In this document: positions 1-5,000 of the stretch, piece after piece
Position numbering within the stretch: position 1 is the stretch's first letter
Layout of the letters: the number at the start of each line of letters is the position of its first letter
Origin: Bacteroidales bacterium UBA3623
GTDB lineage: Bacteria > Bacteroidota > Bacteroidia > Bacteroidales > UBA932
Assembly: GCA_002373715.1 (NCBI GenBank)
Contig: DFLI01000130.1
Location: forward strand, 2,402-10,257
Length of the DNA: 7,856 bases
Direction of reading: 5' to 3'
The notes under the pieces: model-generated
Told to the model about the DNA's origin: nothing
The model's database searches: none
The model's input: only the letters and a program-made list of their open reading frames with translations
Program-made: the position numbers and the translations under genes

Positions 1-18
1 CAAGCCCTCCATCGGCCT
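1..18 (-). repeat. Edge-truncated third copy of the RAYT-associated repeat
   Basis: The first 17 bases are the exact reverse complement of GGCCGATGGAGGGCTTG. This string spans the junction between the head and the first 51-bp unit in the two complete elements at 3480-3622 and 4757-4899. Similarity fades just after this (TAA here, where the complete copies continue CTA). Only the head/unit-1 junction is inside the window, so the 51-bp units, if present, lie to the left of it. The copy is inverted relative to the other two and lies about 20 bp upstream of the gdhA -33 element. The match is short, but a 17-base exact match at the corresponding part of the element is unlikely by chance. Confidence 0.7.
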
Positions 19-39
19 AACTTATATTTCCCTCAGGGA

Positions 40-68
40 TTGCATATTAAATATTTTTACTATATTTG
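40..68 (+). promoter_or_regulatory. Bacteroidota-type promoter of gdhA
   Basis: A perfect TAnnTTTG -7 box (TATATTTG, 61-68) lies 18 nt downstream of a TTG -33 element (40-42), close to the usual Bacteroidota sigma-factor spacing. Transcription would start around 73-75, giving a leader of about 20 nt before the ATG at 95. No purine-rich Shine-Dalgarno sequence is visible in that leader, which is normal for the phylum. Confidence 0.75.
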
Positions 69-94
69 TGGGCGGTTAGTTTAGTGTTTCCCCT

Positions 95-1450
95 ATGGAC
101 AATTTTACCCAAAAGTACATCGAAGGGTTCATGGCCGAGGTTGTGGCCAAGAATCCTGGCGAGTCTGAGTTTCATCAGGCCGTGCGGGAAGTGGTGGAAA
201 GCATCGCTCCCTACATTACCGAGAACCCCCAACTCATCGACCAGAAAATCCTGGAACGAATTGTGGAGCCCGAGCGCATCGTGATCTTCCGCGTTCCGTG
301 GATGGATGATCGTGGGGAAGTCCACATCAACCGCGGTTTCCGCGTGCAGTGCTCCAGTGCCATCGGCCCGTATAAGGGCGGTATCCGCTTCCATCCCAGC
401 GTGAACCTGAGCATCATGAAGTTCCTGGCTTTCGAGCAAACCTTCAAGAACGCCCTCACCACCCTCCCAATGGGCGGCGCCAAGGGCGGTTCCGACTTCA
501 ACCCGCGCGGTAAATCCGACATGGAGGTGATGCGCTTCTGCCAGAGCTTCATGACGGAACTGAGCCGTCACATTGGGGCCGATACGGACGTGCCCGCCGG
601 AGATATCGGCGTGGGTGGCCGTGAAATTGGCTTCCTCTTTGGCCAGTACAAGCGTCTTCGTGATGAATTCTCCGGCACCCTTACCGGTAAGGGCCTTGCC
701 TGGGGCGGTTCCCTGCTGCGTCCGGAGGCCACCGGTTACGGCCTATGCTACTTTGCCGAGCAGATGCTGGCCACCCGTGGAGAGAGCTTCCAGGGCAAGA
801 AGGTGAACATTTCCGGCGCCGGTAACGTGGCCCAGTATGCAGCCCAGAAGGCCATGCGCCTGGGTGCCAAGGTACAAACCCTGTCCGACTCCGACGGCTT
901 CATCTACGACCCCGAGGGACTGAACGAAGAAAAGATGGCGTACGTGCTGGAGCTCAAGAACATCCGTCGCGCCCGCATCAAAGAATATGTAAACAGATAT
1001 CCGCAGGCCCAGTATTTCCCGGGAGAACGCCCCTGGAAGATCCCTTGCGACATCGCTCTTCCTTGCGCTACGCAGAATGAGATAGAGGTGGCCGATGCGA
1101 AAAATATCATCAAGGGCGGCGCCATCTGCCTGGCCGAAGGCGCCAACATGCCCACCACCCCCGAGGCCATCAAGCTGGTTCAGGGTGCCGGCCTGCTTTA
1201 CTCTCCGGGTAAGGCTTCCAACGCCGGCGGCGTGGCCACCAGCGGTCTGGAAATGAGCCAGAACTCCATGCGTCAGCACTGGACGGCCGAGGAAGTGGAC
1301 AGCTACCTGCACCGTATTATGCAGGACATCCATGCCGCCTGCGTCAAGTACGGCACGGAGCCCGATGGAACTGTGAATTATGTGAAGGGCGCCAACCTGG
1401 CCGGCTTTATCAAGGTGGCCGGCGCCATGACCGATCAGGGTTTGGTCTAG
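95..1450 (+). CDS. gdhA: NADP-type glutamate dehydrogenase
   Basis: This enzyme reductively aminates 2-oxoglutarate with ammonia to L-glutamate in the cytoplasm, the main ammonia-assimilation route in many Bacteroidales. The 451 residues match the usual length of the roughly 450-aa hexameric family. The glutamate-binding GPYKGGIRFHPSVN motif is at 91-104, and the catalytic-lysine motif PMGGAKGGSDF is at 125-135 with K130 as the likely catalytic lysine (many relatives have MGGGKGG here). The DVPAGDIGVGGREIG motif at 165-179 carries the catalytic aspartate D170. A Rossmann dinucleotide loop, SGAGNVA, is at 240-246. The following LSDSDG (263-268) is the type seen in NADP-preferring enzymes, though cofactor choice is inferred from family resemblance. 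The ATG at 95 follows a good promoter by a short leader and begins the conserved N-terminus. The gene is apparently monocistronic; its stop overlaps that of the convergent lactonase gene, and a terminator follows inside that gene. Confidence 0.96.
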   Translation: MDNFTQKYIEGFMAEVVAKNPGESEFHQAVREVVESIAPYITENPQLIDQKILERIVEPERIVIFRVPWMDDRGEVHINRGFRVQCSSAIGPYKGGIRFHPSVNLSIMKFLAFEQTFKNALTTLPMGGAKGGSDFNPRGKSDMEVMRFCQSFMTELSRHIGADTDVPAGDIGVGGREIGFLFGQYKRLRDEFSGTLTGKGLAWGGSLLRPEATGYGLCYFAEQMLATRGESFQGKKVNISGAGNVAQYAAQKAMRLGAKVQTLSDSDGFIYDPEGLNEEKMAYVLELKNIRRARIKEYVNRYPQAQYFPGERPWKIPCDIALPCATQNEIEVADAKNIIKGGAICLAEGANMPTTPEAIKLVQGAGLLYSPGKASNAGGVATSGLEMSQNSMRQHWTAEEVDSYLHRIMQDIHAACVKYGTEPDGTVNYVKGANLAGFIKVAGAMTDQGLV

Positions 1451-2493
1451 TTACCGAACGCTACAAAAACCGGTTTTTCAACCTGAATCCGGCGACCTGT
1501 ATCCTGCAGGTTGCCGGTTTTTTTGTCGCGGGAGTAGATTTCTATGGAGTTGTTGTCCCGGCAGGCCACCACCACTTCGTCTTCCGTTACCAGGAAGTTG
1601 CGAGGGTGCGGGCCGGTGAGCTGATAGCCTGTGCGGGTGAGCGTGCCGTCCTGGGCCACGCTGAAGATGGCAATGCCGTCGTTCTGGAGGCGAAGGCTGG
1701 CGTAGAGGTACTTGCCATCGGGGCTCAGGTGGATGTCGGCGGCGCCGCGGGCGTCTACGTCATCGGCCTTTATTACCTGCTTAGGGCTAAGCTTGCCGTA
1801 GGCGTAATCGAACACGGCCACGTCTCCGGAAAGCTCTCCAATCACGTAAAAATGCTCTCCGCTCTTGTCAAAGAGCAGGTGGCGCGGGCCGAAATCGGCC
1901 AGAAAATTGGCGGCTATGTGGTAATTGGAAATGCCACCCGTGATGTCCAGGGAGCCAATGGCATCGGCACTGAATTCACTGAAAAAGAGATGTTTACCAT
2001 CCGGAGTGAAGCTGGCGCAGTGCACGTGGGGCGTTGCCTGCCGGGAAAGGTCCGGGCCGCCCACACCGCTCACAACGAGGGAGTCCAAAGGACCCACGAC
2101 GCCCCGCTTATCAAGCTTATACATGGCCAGCGTGCCGCCGCTGTAGTTGGCCACCGCCACATAATGACCGTCCGTGGCCACATAGCAAGGGTCTTCGCCC
2201 TGGGCCGGCAGGCCGGTGGGCTGCTCGCCCAGCTTCTCAAAACCGTTGCCGTTCCAGCGCCAGGTCCATACCGAGGCCGTGCTGTCCGGCATTTCGCTTA
2301 CGGCGTATACCTTGTTGCCTTCCAAAGCCAGGAAGGAGGGATTGGGCATGGCGGCTTTGGCAATGACCTCGCCGCTGTTATAGTCCAGGGCCAGGAAGCC
2401 GTCTGTGTATGTTCCTACAAAGAGGATTCTGTCGGGTTTGTCGCAGCAAGCTGCCGCTAGAAGAGCCATAAGGTAAAATACCAGTCGTTTCAT
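1447..2493 (-). CDS. Lactonase-fold beta-propeller lipoprotein (YbhE/Pgl-like family)
   Basis: The 348-aa product resembles the lactonase, seven-bladed beta-propeller family, whose founding members include 6-phosphogluconolactonase YbhE/Pgl. Family landmarks include VAVANYSGG (112-120), the PHVH segment (155-158; relatives usually have PHxH followed by a SPDG turn), FGPRHLLF (201-208), IHLSPDGKYLYASLR (264-278) and GPHPRNF (304-310) before the final blade. The N-terminus is a lysine/arginine start plus hydrophobic stretch ending LLAAACC (11-17), a plausible lipobox with C16 or C17 lipidated. The protein is therefore probably exported and membrane-anchored, which argues against a cytosolic pentose-phosphate role; the natural substrate is unknown. 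The start lies 3 nt after the upstream hydrolase stop, so the two are almost certainly cotranscribed. Its stop shares CTAG with the gdhA stop, and its last codons carry the gdhA terminator on the other strand. Confidence 0.88.
   Translation of the reverse strand: MKRLVFYLMALLAAACCDKPDRILFVGTYTDGFLALDYNSGEVIAKAAMPNPSFLALEGNKVYAVSEMPDSTASVWTWRWNGNGFEKLGEQPTGLPAQGEDPCYVATDGHYVAVANYSGGTLAMYKLDKRGVVGPLDSLVVSGVGGPDLSRQATPHVHCASFTPDGKHLFFSEFSADAIGSLDITGGISNYHIAANFLADFGPRHLLFDKSGEHFYVIGELSGDVAVFDYAYGKLSPKQVIKADDVDARGAADIHLSPDGKYLYASLRLQNDGIAIFSVAQDGTLTRTGYQLTGPHPRNFLVTEDEVVVACRDNNSIEIYSRDKKTGNLQDTGRRIQVEKPVFVAFGN
1489..1524 (+). terminator. Rho-independent terminator of gdhA, inside a convergent gene
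   Basis: CCGGCGACCTG (1489-1499) pairs with CAGGTTGCCGG (1507-1517) to form an 11-bp stem containing one G-T wobble, with a 7-nt loop, followed by seven T residues (1518-1524). It begins 39 nt after the gdhA stop and lies entirely within the antisense strand of the lactonase gene's last codons. A second, 14-bp perfect palindrome, AAAAACCGGTTTTT, lies just before it at 1465-1478 and may contribute on either strand. Confidence 0.75.
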
Positions 2494-2496
2494 ATA

Positions 2497-3426
2497 CTAT
2501 CTGTAAATGGTATCCAGGGTGACTTGGCCCCAGTTGGAGGGGAGGGAATCGTCTTGTACCGTAGCGTCCACGGTGCGCTTGTGACCCAGGATTACGTTCT
2601 GTTCCAGGAACTGCTTCTCAATGGGCCACTGTATAAGGTGGTAGGCGGCCACGTCGTGCGTGCGGCCTTTGAAGCGGTATATGCAGTATGTCCAGCCTTT
2701 CTTGGCCCATTGATCGGCCAAATAATCGCTGCCCCAGATGCCCCGGCCCGCGGAGACGAACTTTTTGTAGGCCACCGCCTGGTCTTCCGTTCCGTGCATA
2801 AGCAGCACAGGGCAGGGGGCCGATTCAAACTGCGGCGCCCCGCTGGTAGAGATGATGGCACCAGCAAAGGACATGGCACCCTTGAAGCGGAAATCCTGCG
2901 GCAGCACACCGGTGTGCCCGTTGGCCAGGTCCCGCACGGCCGCCAAGGTGATGATGGCACCCGCCGAGCTGCCGGAGAGTACCAGATTGTCCGTATCTAT
3001 GCTCAAGCTATCCCGGTTGTCAATGAGATAGGAGACGGCAGCAAACACATCCTCCACACCCACGGTCTGGGCCAGCAGGAAACGGTCTGAAGACTTGTAG
3101 GCGCCCGACAGGCCCTTACCCATCTTGTAACCCTTCATACCCAGCCGATAATCCATGGTAACCACCGTGTAACCTTCTTCGTTCAGGAGTTTGACCCAGT
3201 TGCGCACAAAACCGTCACTGCGTTTTCCCATAACGAAACCGCCCCCGAACACGTGCAGGATGGTGGGTTTTTCCTGGCCCTGGAAGGTGGTGGAAGTGCC
3301 CAGCACCGGCCGGAAGATATCCAGATAAAGATCGCAGGTATCTCGCGATGCAAACTGATAGGTCTCCTGCGCCCGAGCTCCCCAGGCCATAACAAACAGA
3401 AGGAGAAGAGTGATAATGCGTTTCAT
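2497..3426 (-). CDS. Secreted alpha/beta hydrolase (carboxylesterase-like)
   Basis: The 309-aa product starts with a signal peptide (MKRIITLLLLFVMAWGARA, probable cleavage after A19), so it is probably periplasmic or otherwise exported. The alpha/beta-hydrolase core shows the oxyanion-hole variant HVFGGGF (58-64), the nucleophile elbow GSSAG with S154, an acid candidate D215 in HGTEDQ, and a histidine candidate H257 in RTHD. This is a complete Ser-Asp-His triad in the expected order. The HGGG-like motif points to the carboxylesterase/acetylesterase (BD-FAE-like) group; the true ester substrate cannot be told from sequence. An in-frame upstream ATG at 3579 would add 51 residues, but these translate the repeat array and upstream DNA with no protein character. 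The signal peptide and the promoter box at 3432-3439 fix the start at 3426. It is the first gene of an operon with the lactonase lipoprotein. Confidence 0.88.
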   Translation of the reverse strand: MKRIITLLLLFVMAWGARAQETYQFASRDTCDLYLDIFRPVLGTSTTFQGQEKPTILHVFGGGFVMGKRSDGFVRNWVKLLNEEGYTVVTMDYRLGMKGYKMGKGLSGAYKSSDRFLLAQTVGVEDVFAAVSYLIDNRDSLSIDTDNLVLSGSSAGAIITLAAVRDLANGHTGVLPQDFRFKGAMSFAGAIISTSGAPQFESAPCPVLLMHGTEDQAVAYKKFVSAGRGIWGSDYLADQWAKKGWTYCIYRFKGRTHDVAAYHLIQWPIEKQFLEQNVILGHKRTVDATVQDDSLPSNWGQVTLDTIYR

Positions 3427-3431
3427 ATTCG

Positions 3432-3439
3432 CAAAGATA
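3432..3439 (-). promoter_or_regulatory. -7 box of the hydrolase-lactonase operon, giving a nearly leaderless mRNA
   Basis: Read on the minus strand this is TATCTTTG, a perfect TAnnTTTG box. Only five bases (CGAAT) separate it from the ATG at 3426, so transcription would start at or within a few bases of the start codon. No convincing TTG -33 element is seen 18-21 nt upstream; the repeat element begins about 40 bp upstream at 3480. Confidence 0.65.
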
Positions 3440-3479
3440 CAAAAACTTTGGCTATATCGACAGCTCTTCTGAAGCCCGC

Positions 3480-3622
3480 CTTCAAGCCGTGTAGGGCCGA
3501 TGGAGGGCTTGGCGACGGGCGGGAGCACGGCGGGAAGCCGCGTGGAGCCGTCACAGGGCCTGGCGGCGGGCGATAGCACGTCGGGGAGCCGTGAGAAGCC
3601 GCCACAGGGCTTGGCGGCGGGC
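3480..3622 (+). repeat. 143-bp repeat element, copy next to the RAYT stop codon
   Basis: The element has a 25-bp head (3480-3504, containing GGCCGATGGA), two 51-bp tandem units (3505-3555 and 3556-3606) and a 16-bp partial third unit (GGGCTTGGCGGCGGGC, 3607-3622). It aligns without gaps to 4757-4899, with 130 of 143 bases identical by hand count: 1 difference in the head, 2 in unit 1, 8 in unit 2 and 2 in the partial unit. Its last base is adjacent to the RAYT stop codon (3623-3625), and its head faces the promoter of the hydrolase operon. Short open frames through it are rich in Pro, Ser and Arg and are artefacts of the repeat, not genes. Confidence 0.93.
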
Positions 3623-4546
3623 TCACTTCCTGATTCCGTACTCTTTTGAGCGAAGGACTTGGCCCAGCACGTGTACGGACAAGCCCAAAGCGGGAGCCAT
3701 CAGGGTGGCAGGAAGTTGGTAAGTGCTATCGGCCCGCACAGCCAGCTTGCTTTTTTCATCGGCCGATAAGGTAAATAAACTCTTCCCCGGAAACATGGAG
3801 CTGCAAACCTTTGAGAGTATGTCCCTTGCCTCGTCCTCGGACCATTCCACCGCTTCTCCAAGCTGGTTACTTATCCGAACGATGGCCTCATAATCTTTGA
3901 CCATCATGGCCAGGTAATGCCGAACGGAGGGGAACAGTTCTTTCAGTTTAGGAATATCGACATAATTAGACGGCAATACTCCCACTACCGGATTAATGAG
4001 CCAGTGCGGCGGAAGAGGGGTTTGGCTCCCTGTCAGCTGTTCTATATCCTTTTTCAGAAACGAGCTGACCGGCCTCCCTTCTATCAAATCAACAATTTGA
4101 TTATAAATCAGATAGCCGGTTCCCCACATATGGCCGAACGGGGTGCATTCATTCTTTTCGTATTTGTTGCGGGCCAGGTATATCACGTGCTGCCGCATGG
4201 ATTCACGATTGTTGATAGGTGTCAGTTTAAGCCAATAGTCATTTGGTAATGGAGGGTAGCCATCGGCCCTTAACTTTTTGTTAATCCGTCTGATAAGGAA
4301 ATAGAAACACTCCAAACACTGCGCACCCGTTCCGCTCAATAGTATATGGATATGGTTGGGCATCAGCTCGAAAGCGTAGATGGTAACCCCAAACTTGATG
4401 GAAAGTAGGGCTATTCCAGCCATTCCCTGTACGTACTGCTCAATCGTATGGAATAGTTCTCCGCCACTCCATCCATCCGTGTCCAAATGATAATACCCGC
4501 GAGGTAATAAGCGATACTCTTTGCGTTCTCTTTGTATTCGATCCAT
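3623..4546 (-). CDS. REP-associated tyrosine transposase-like protein (Y1/IS200-type, RAYT)
   Basis: The 307-aa product carries the HUH signature LMPNHIHILL at 61-70 (H65, H67), which in Y1 transposases holds the metal ion. It is followed 56 residues later by Y123 in QHVIYLARNKYEKN, the position expected for the nucleophilic tyrosine of the RAYT motif usually written YIxxNP. Enzymes of this family nick single-stranded hairpin DNA and join covalently to its 5' end. The protein is longer than typical RAYTs (about 150-220 aa): residues from about 165 form an extra C-terminal region. Within it, 261-300 (SADEKSKLAV... through ALGLSVHVLGQVL) reads like a helix-turn-helix, a candidate DNA-binding module for the neighbouring repeats. 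The ATG at 4546 begins a continuous frame with a typical RAYT N-terminus (arginine-rich, then GYYH). All key residues are present and there is no frameshift, so it is probably active or recently so. Its stop abuts one repeat element. Confidence 0.87.
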   Translation of the reverse strand: MDRIQRERKEYRLLPRGYYHLDTDGWSGGELFHTIEQYVQGMAGIALLSIKFGVTIYAFELMPNHIHILLSGTGAQCLECFYFLIRRINKKLRADGYPPLPNDYWLKLTPINNRESMRQHVIYLARNKYEKNECTPFGHMWGTGYLIYNQIVDLIEGRPVSSFLKKDIEQLTGSQTPLPPHWLINPVVGVLPSNYVDIPKLKELFPSVRHYLAMMVKDYEAIVRISNQLGEAVEWSEDEARDILSKVCSSMFPGKSLFTLSADEKSKLAVRADSTYQLPATLMAPALGLSVHVLGQVLRSKEYGIRK

Positions 4547-4756
4547 AAAAGGTACAATTATTAGTGTTCCCTTTTATGGCGCTACCGCTTTGCAAAGATG
4601 CAGATTCTTATCGGTGTAAAAAAGGTTTCACACGGTTAAGTAGCACAATCCGCTTTCCACGCCGTTGAAATGTGTTTTTCGGCTGGGCGCACGATATTGA
4701 AACATACGTAACTTATGCACGAAGCGCGCGCACTTCTGCACATAAATGTAGCACGG
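4547..4756. other. Non-coding spacer between the RAYT start and its upstream repeat
   Basis: No credible gene lies here; together with the repeat and promoter to its right, the gene-free stretch runs from 4547 to 5000. The spacer holds the candidate RAYT -7 box (4593-4600) and an imperfect palindrome GAAGCGCGCGCACTTC (4721-4736, one mismatched pair), which is flanked on both sides by TGCAC (4716-4720 and 4737-4741). A REP-like hairpin overlaps its right end. An open frame on the minus strand across the repeat and this spacer (4628-4882) has no recognisable protein features. Confidence 0.55.
4593..4600 (-). promoter_or_regulatory. Candidate -7 box for the RAYT gene
   Basis: On the minus strand this reads CATCTTTG, one base off TAnnTTTG, about 46 nt upstream of the ATG. 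It overlaps a perfect 10-bp palindrome CTTTGCAAAG (4588-4597). No TTG -33 element is obvious, so the promoter, if real, would be weak or need help. A second weak match (TACCTTTT, 4547-4554) directly abuts the ATG. Confidence 0.35.
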
Positions 4757-4767
4757 CTTCAAGCCGT
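4748..4767 (+). repeat. REP-like GTAG plus hairpin at the head of the upstream repeat
   Basis: GTAG (4748-4751) is followed, after one C, by a perfect inverted repeat ACGGC-TTCAA-GCCGT (4753-4767; the pairing could extend to 7 bp around a central C). A GTAG/GTRG tetranucleotide next to a short hairpin is the layout recognised by characterised RAYT proteins. The left-hand element lacks this hairpin because its identity stops at 3480; there a GTAG lies on the other side, at 3491-3494. The assignment is therefore tentative. Confidence 0.45.
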
Positions 4768-4899
4768 CTAGGGCCGATGGAGGGCTTGGCGGCGGGCGGG
4801 AGCACGGCGGGAAGCCGCGAGGAGCCGTCACAGGGCTTGGCCACGGGCGGGAGCACGGCGGGAAGCCGTGAGAAGCCGTCACAGGGCTTGGCGATGGGC
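4757..4899 (+). repeat. 143-bp repeat element, copy upstream of the RAYT gene
   Basis: The plan is the same as at 3480-3622: head 4757-4781, units 4782-4832 and 4833-4883, partial unit 4884-4899. Units 1 and 2 differ at 4 of 51 bases. Each unit can fold into two hairpins. In unit 2 they are CACGGC-GGGAA-GCCGTG (4854-4870, perfect 6-bp stem) and AAGCC-(7 nt)-GGCTT across the unit junction (4873-4889). Unit-1-specific and unit-2-specific bases are shared with the other element, so the whole element was copied as one block. Its tail faces the PEP-synthase-like gene and its head faces the RAYT gene. Confidence 0.93.
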
Positions 4900-4948
4900 G
4901 TGTGGGGCGAGGGAAAGGGCAGAGTGACGAGTGCGAATAGGGGTAGTA

Positions 4949-4979
4949 TTGGGATTACGGGATTAAATGCGTACCTTTG
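4949..4979 (+). promoter_or_regulatory. Bacteroidota-type promoter of the receiver/PEP-synthase-like gene
   Basis: A TTG -33 element (4949-4951) lies 20 nt before a perfect TAnnTTTG box (TACCTTTG, 4972-4979). Transcription would start near 4985, leaving about 16 nt before the ATG at 5001. It lies about 50 bp beyond the tail of the repeat element. Confidence 0.72.
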
Positions 4980-5000
4980 AGAGTTTTAGCATGATAAGGG

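Larger units (their letters stand above)
3480..4899 (-). mobile_element. Putative RAYT cassette flanked by direct repeat elements
   Basis: Two 143-bp elements in the same orientation bracket a single Y1-transposase-like gene, and nothing else lies between the elements except about 210 bp upstream of that gene. The coding part is visibly lower in GC than its neighbours: by hand count 53%, 40% and 38% in the blocks 3961-4020, 4081-4140 and 4261-4320, against 65% in gdhA at 721-780. The outer genes (hydrolase and PEP-synthase-like) are complete at the ends facing the cassette and have their own promoters, so the cassette sits cleanly in an intergenic region. Whether the whole unit moves, or only the repeats are acted on by the transposase, cannot be decided here. 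No target-site duplication was identified. Confidence 0.6.

Noticed and set aside
1465..1478. AAAAACCGGTTTTT palindrome as the main terminator or an operator
   Set aside because: Perfectly symmetrical but with no loop-forming bases and a very AT-rich stem; the adjacent 1489-1524 hairpin is a much better terminator.
1606..2460. Long plus-strand ORF (284 aa) opposite the lactonase gene
   Set aside because: Shadow frame of a well-recognised beta-propeller gene; no matching promoter or family motif.
3427..3579. N-terminal extension of the hydrolase starting at ATG 3579
   Set aside because: The extra 51 residues are translated from the repeat element and promoter region; a normal signal peptide begins at 3426 right after a -7 box.
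3480..3622. CRISPR array
   Set aside because: The 51-bp units are directly contiguous with no unique spacers, there are only two and a fraction, and no cas genes are present.
3423..3626. Minus-strand Pro/Ser-rich ORF through the left repeat
   Set aside because: It is simply a translation of the 51-bp repeat (a multiple of three, so it stays open) running into non-coding sequence; no start signal or protein features.
4628..4980. ORFs on both strands across the right repeat (4628-4882 minus, 4672-4980 plus)
   Set aside because: Repetitive composition from the 51-bp units plus unrelated spacer; the same kind of ORF appears at the left repeat for the same reason.
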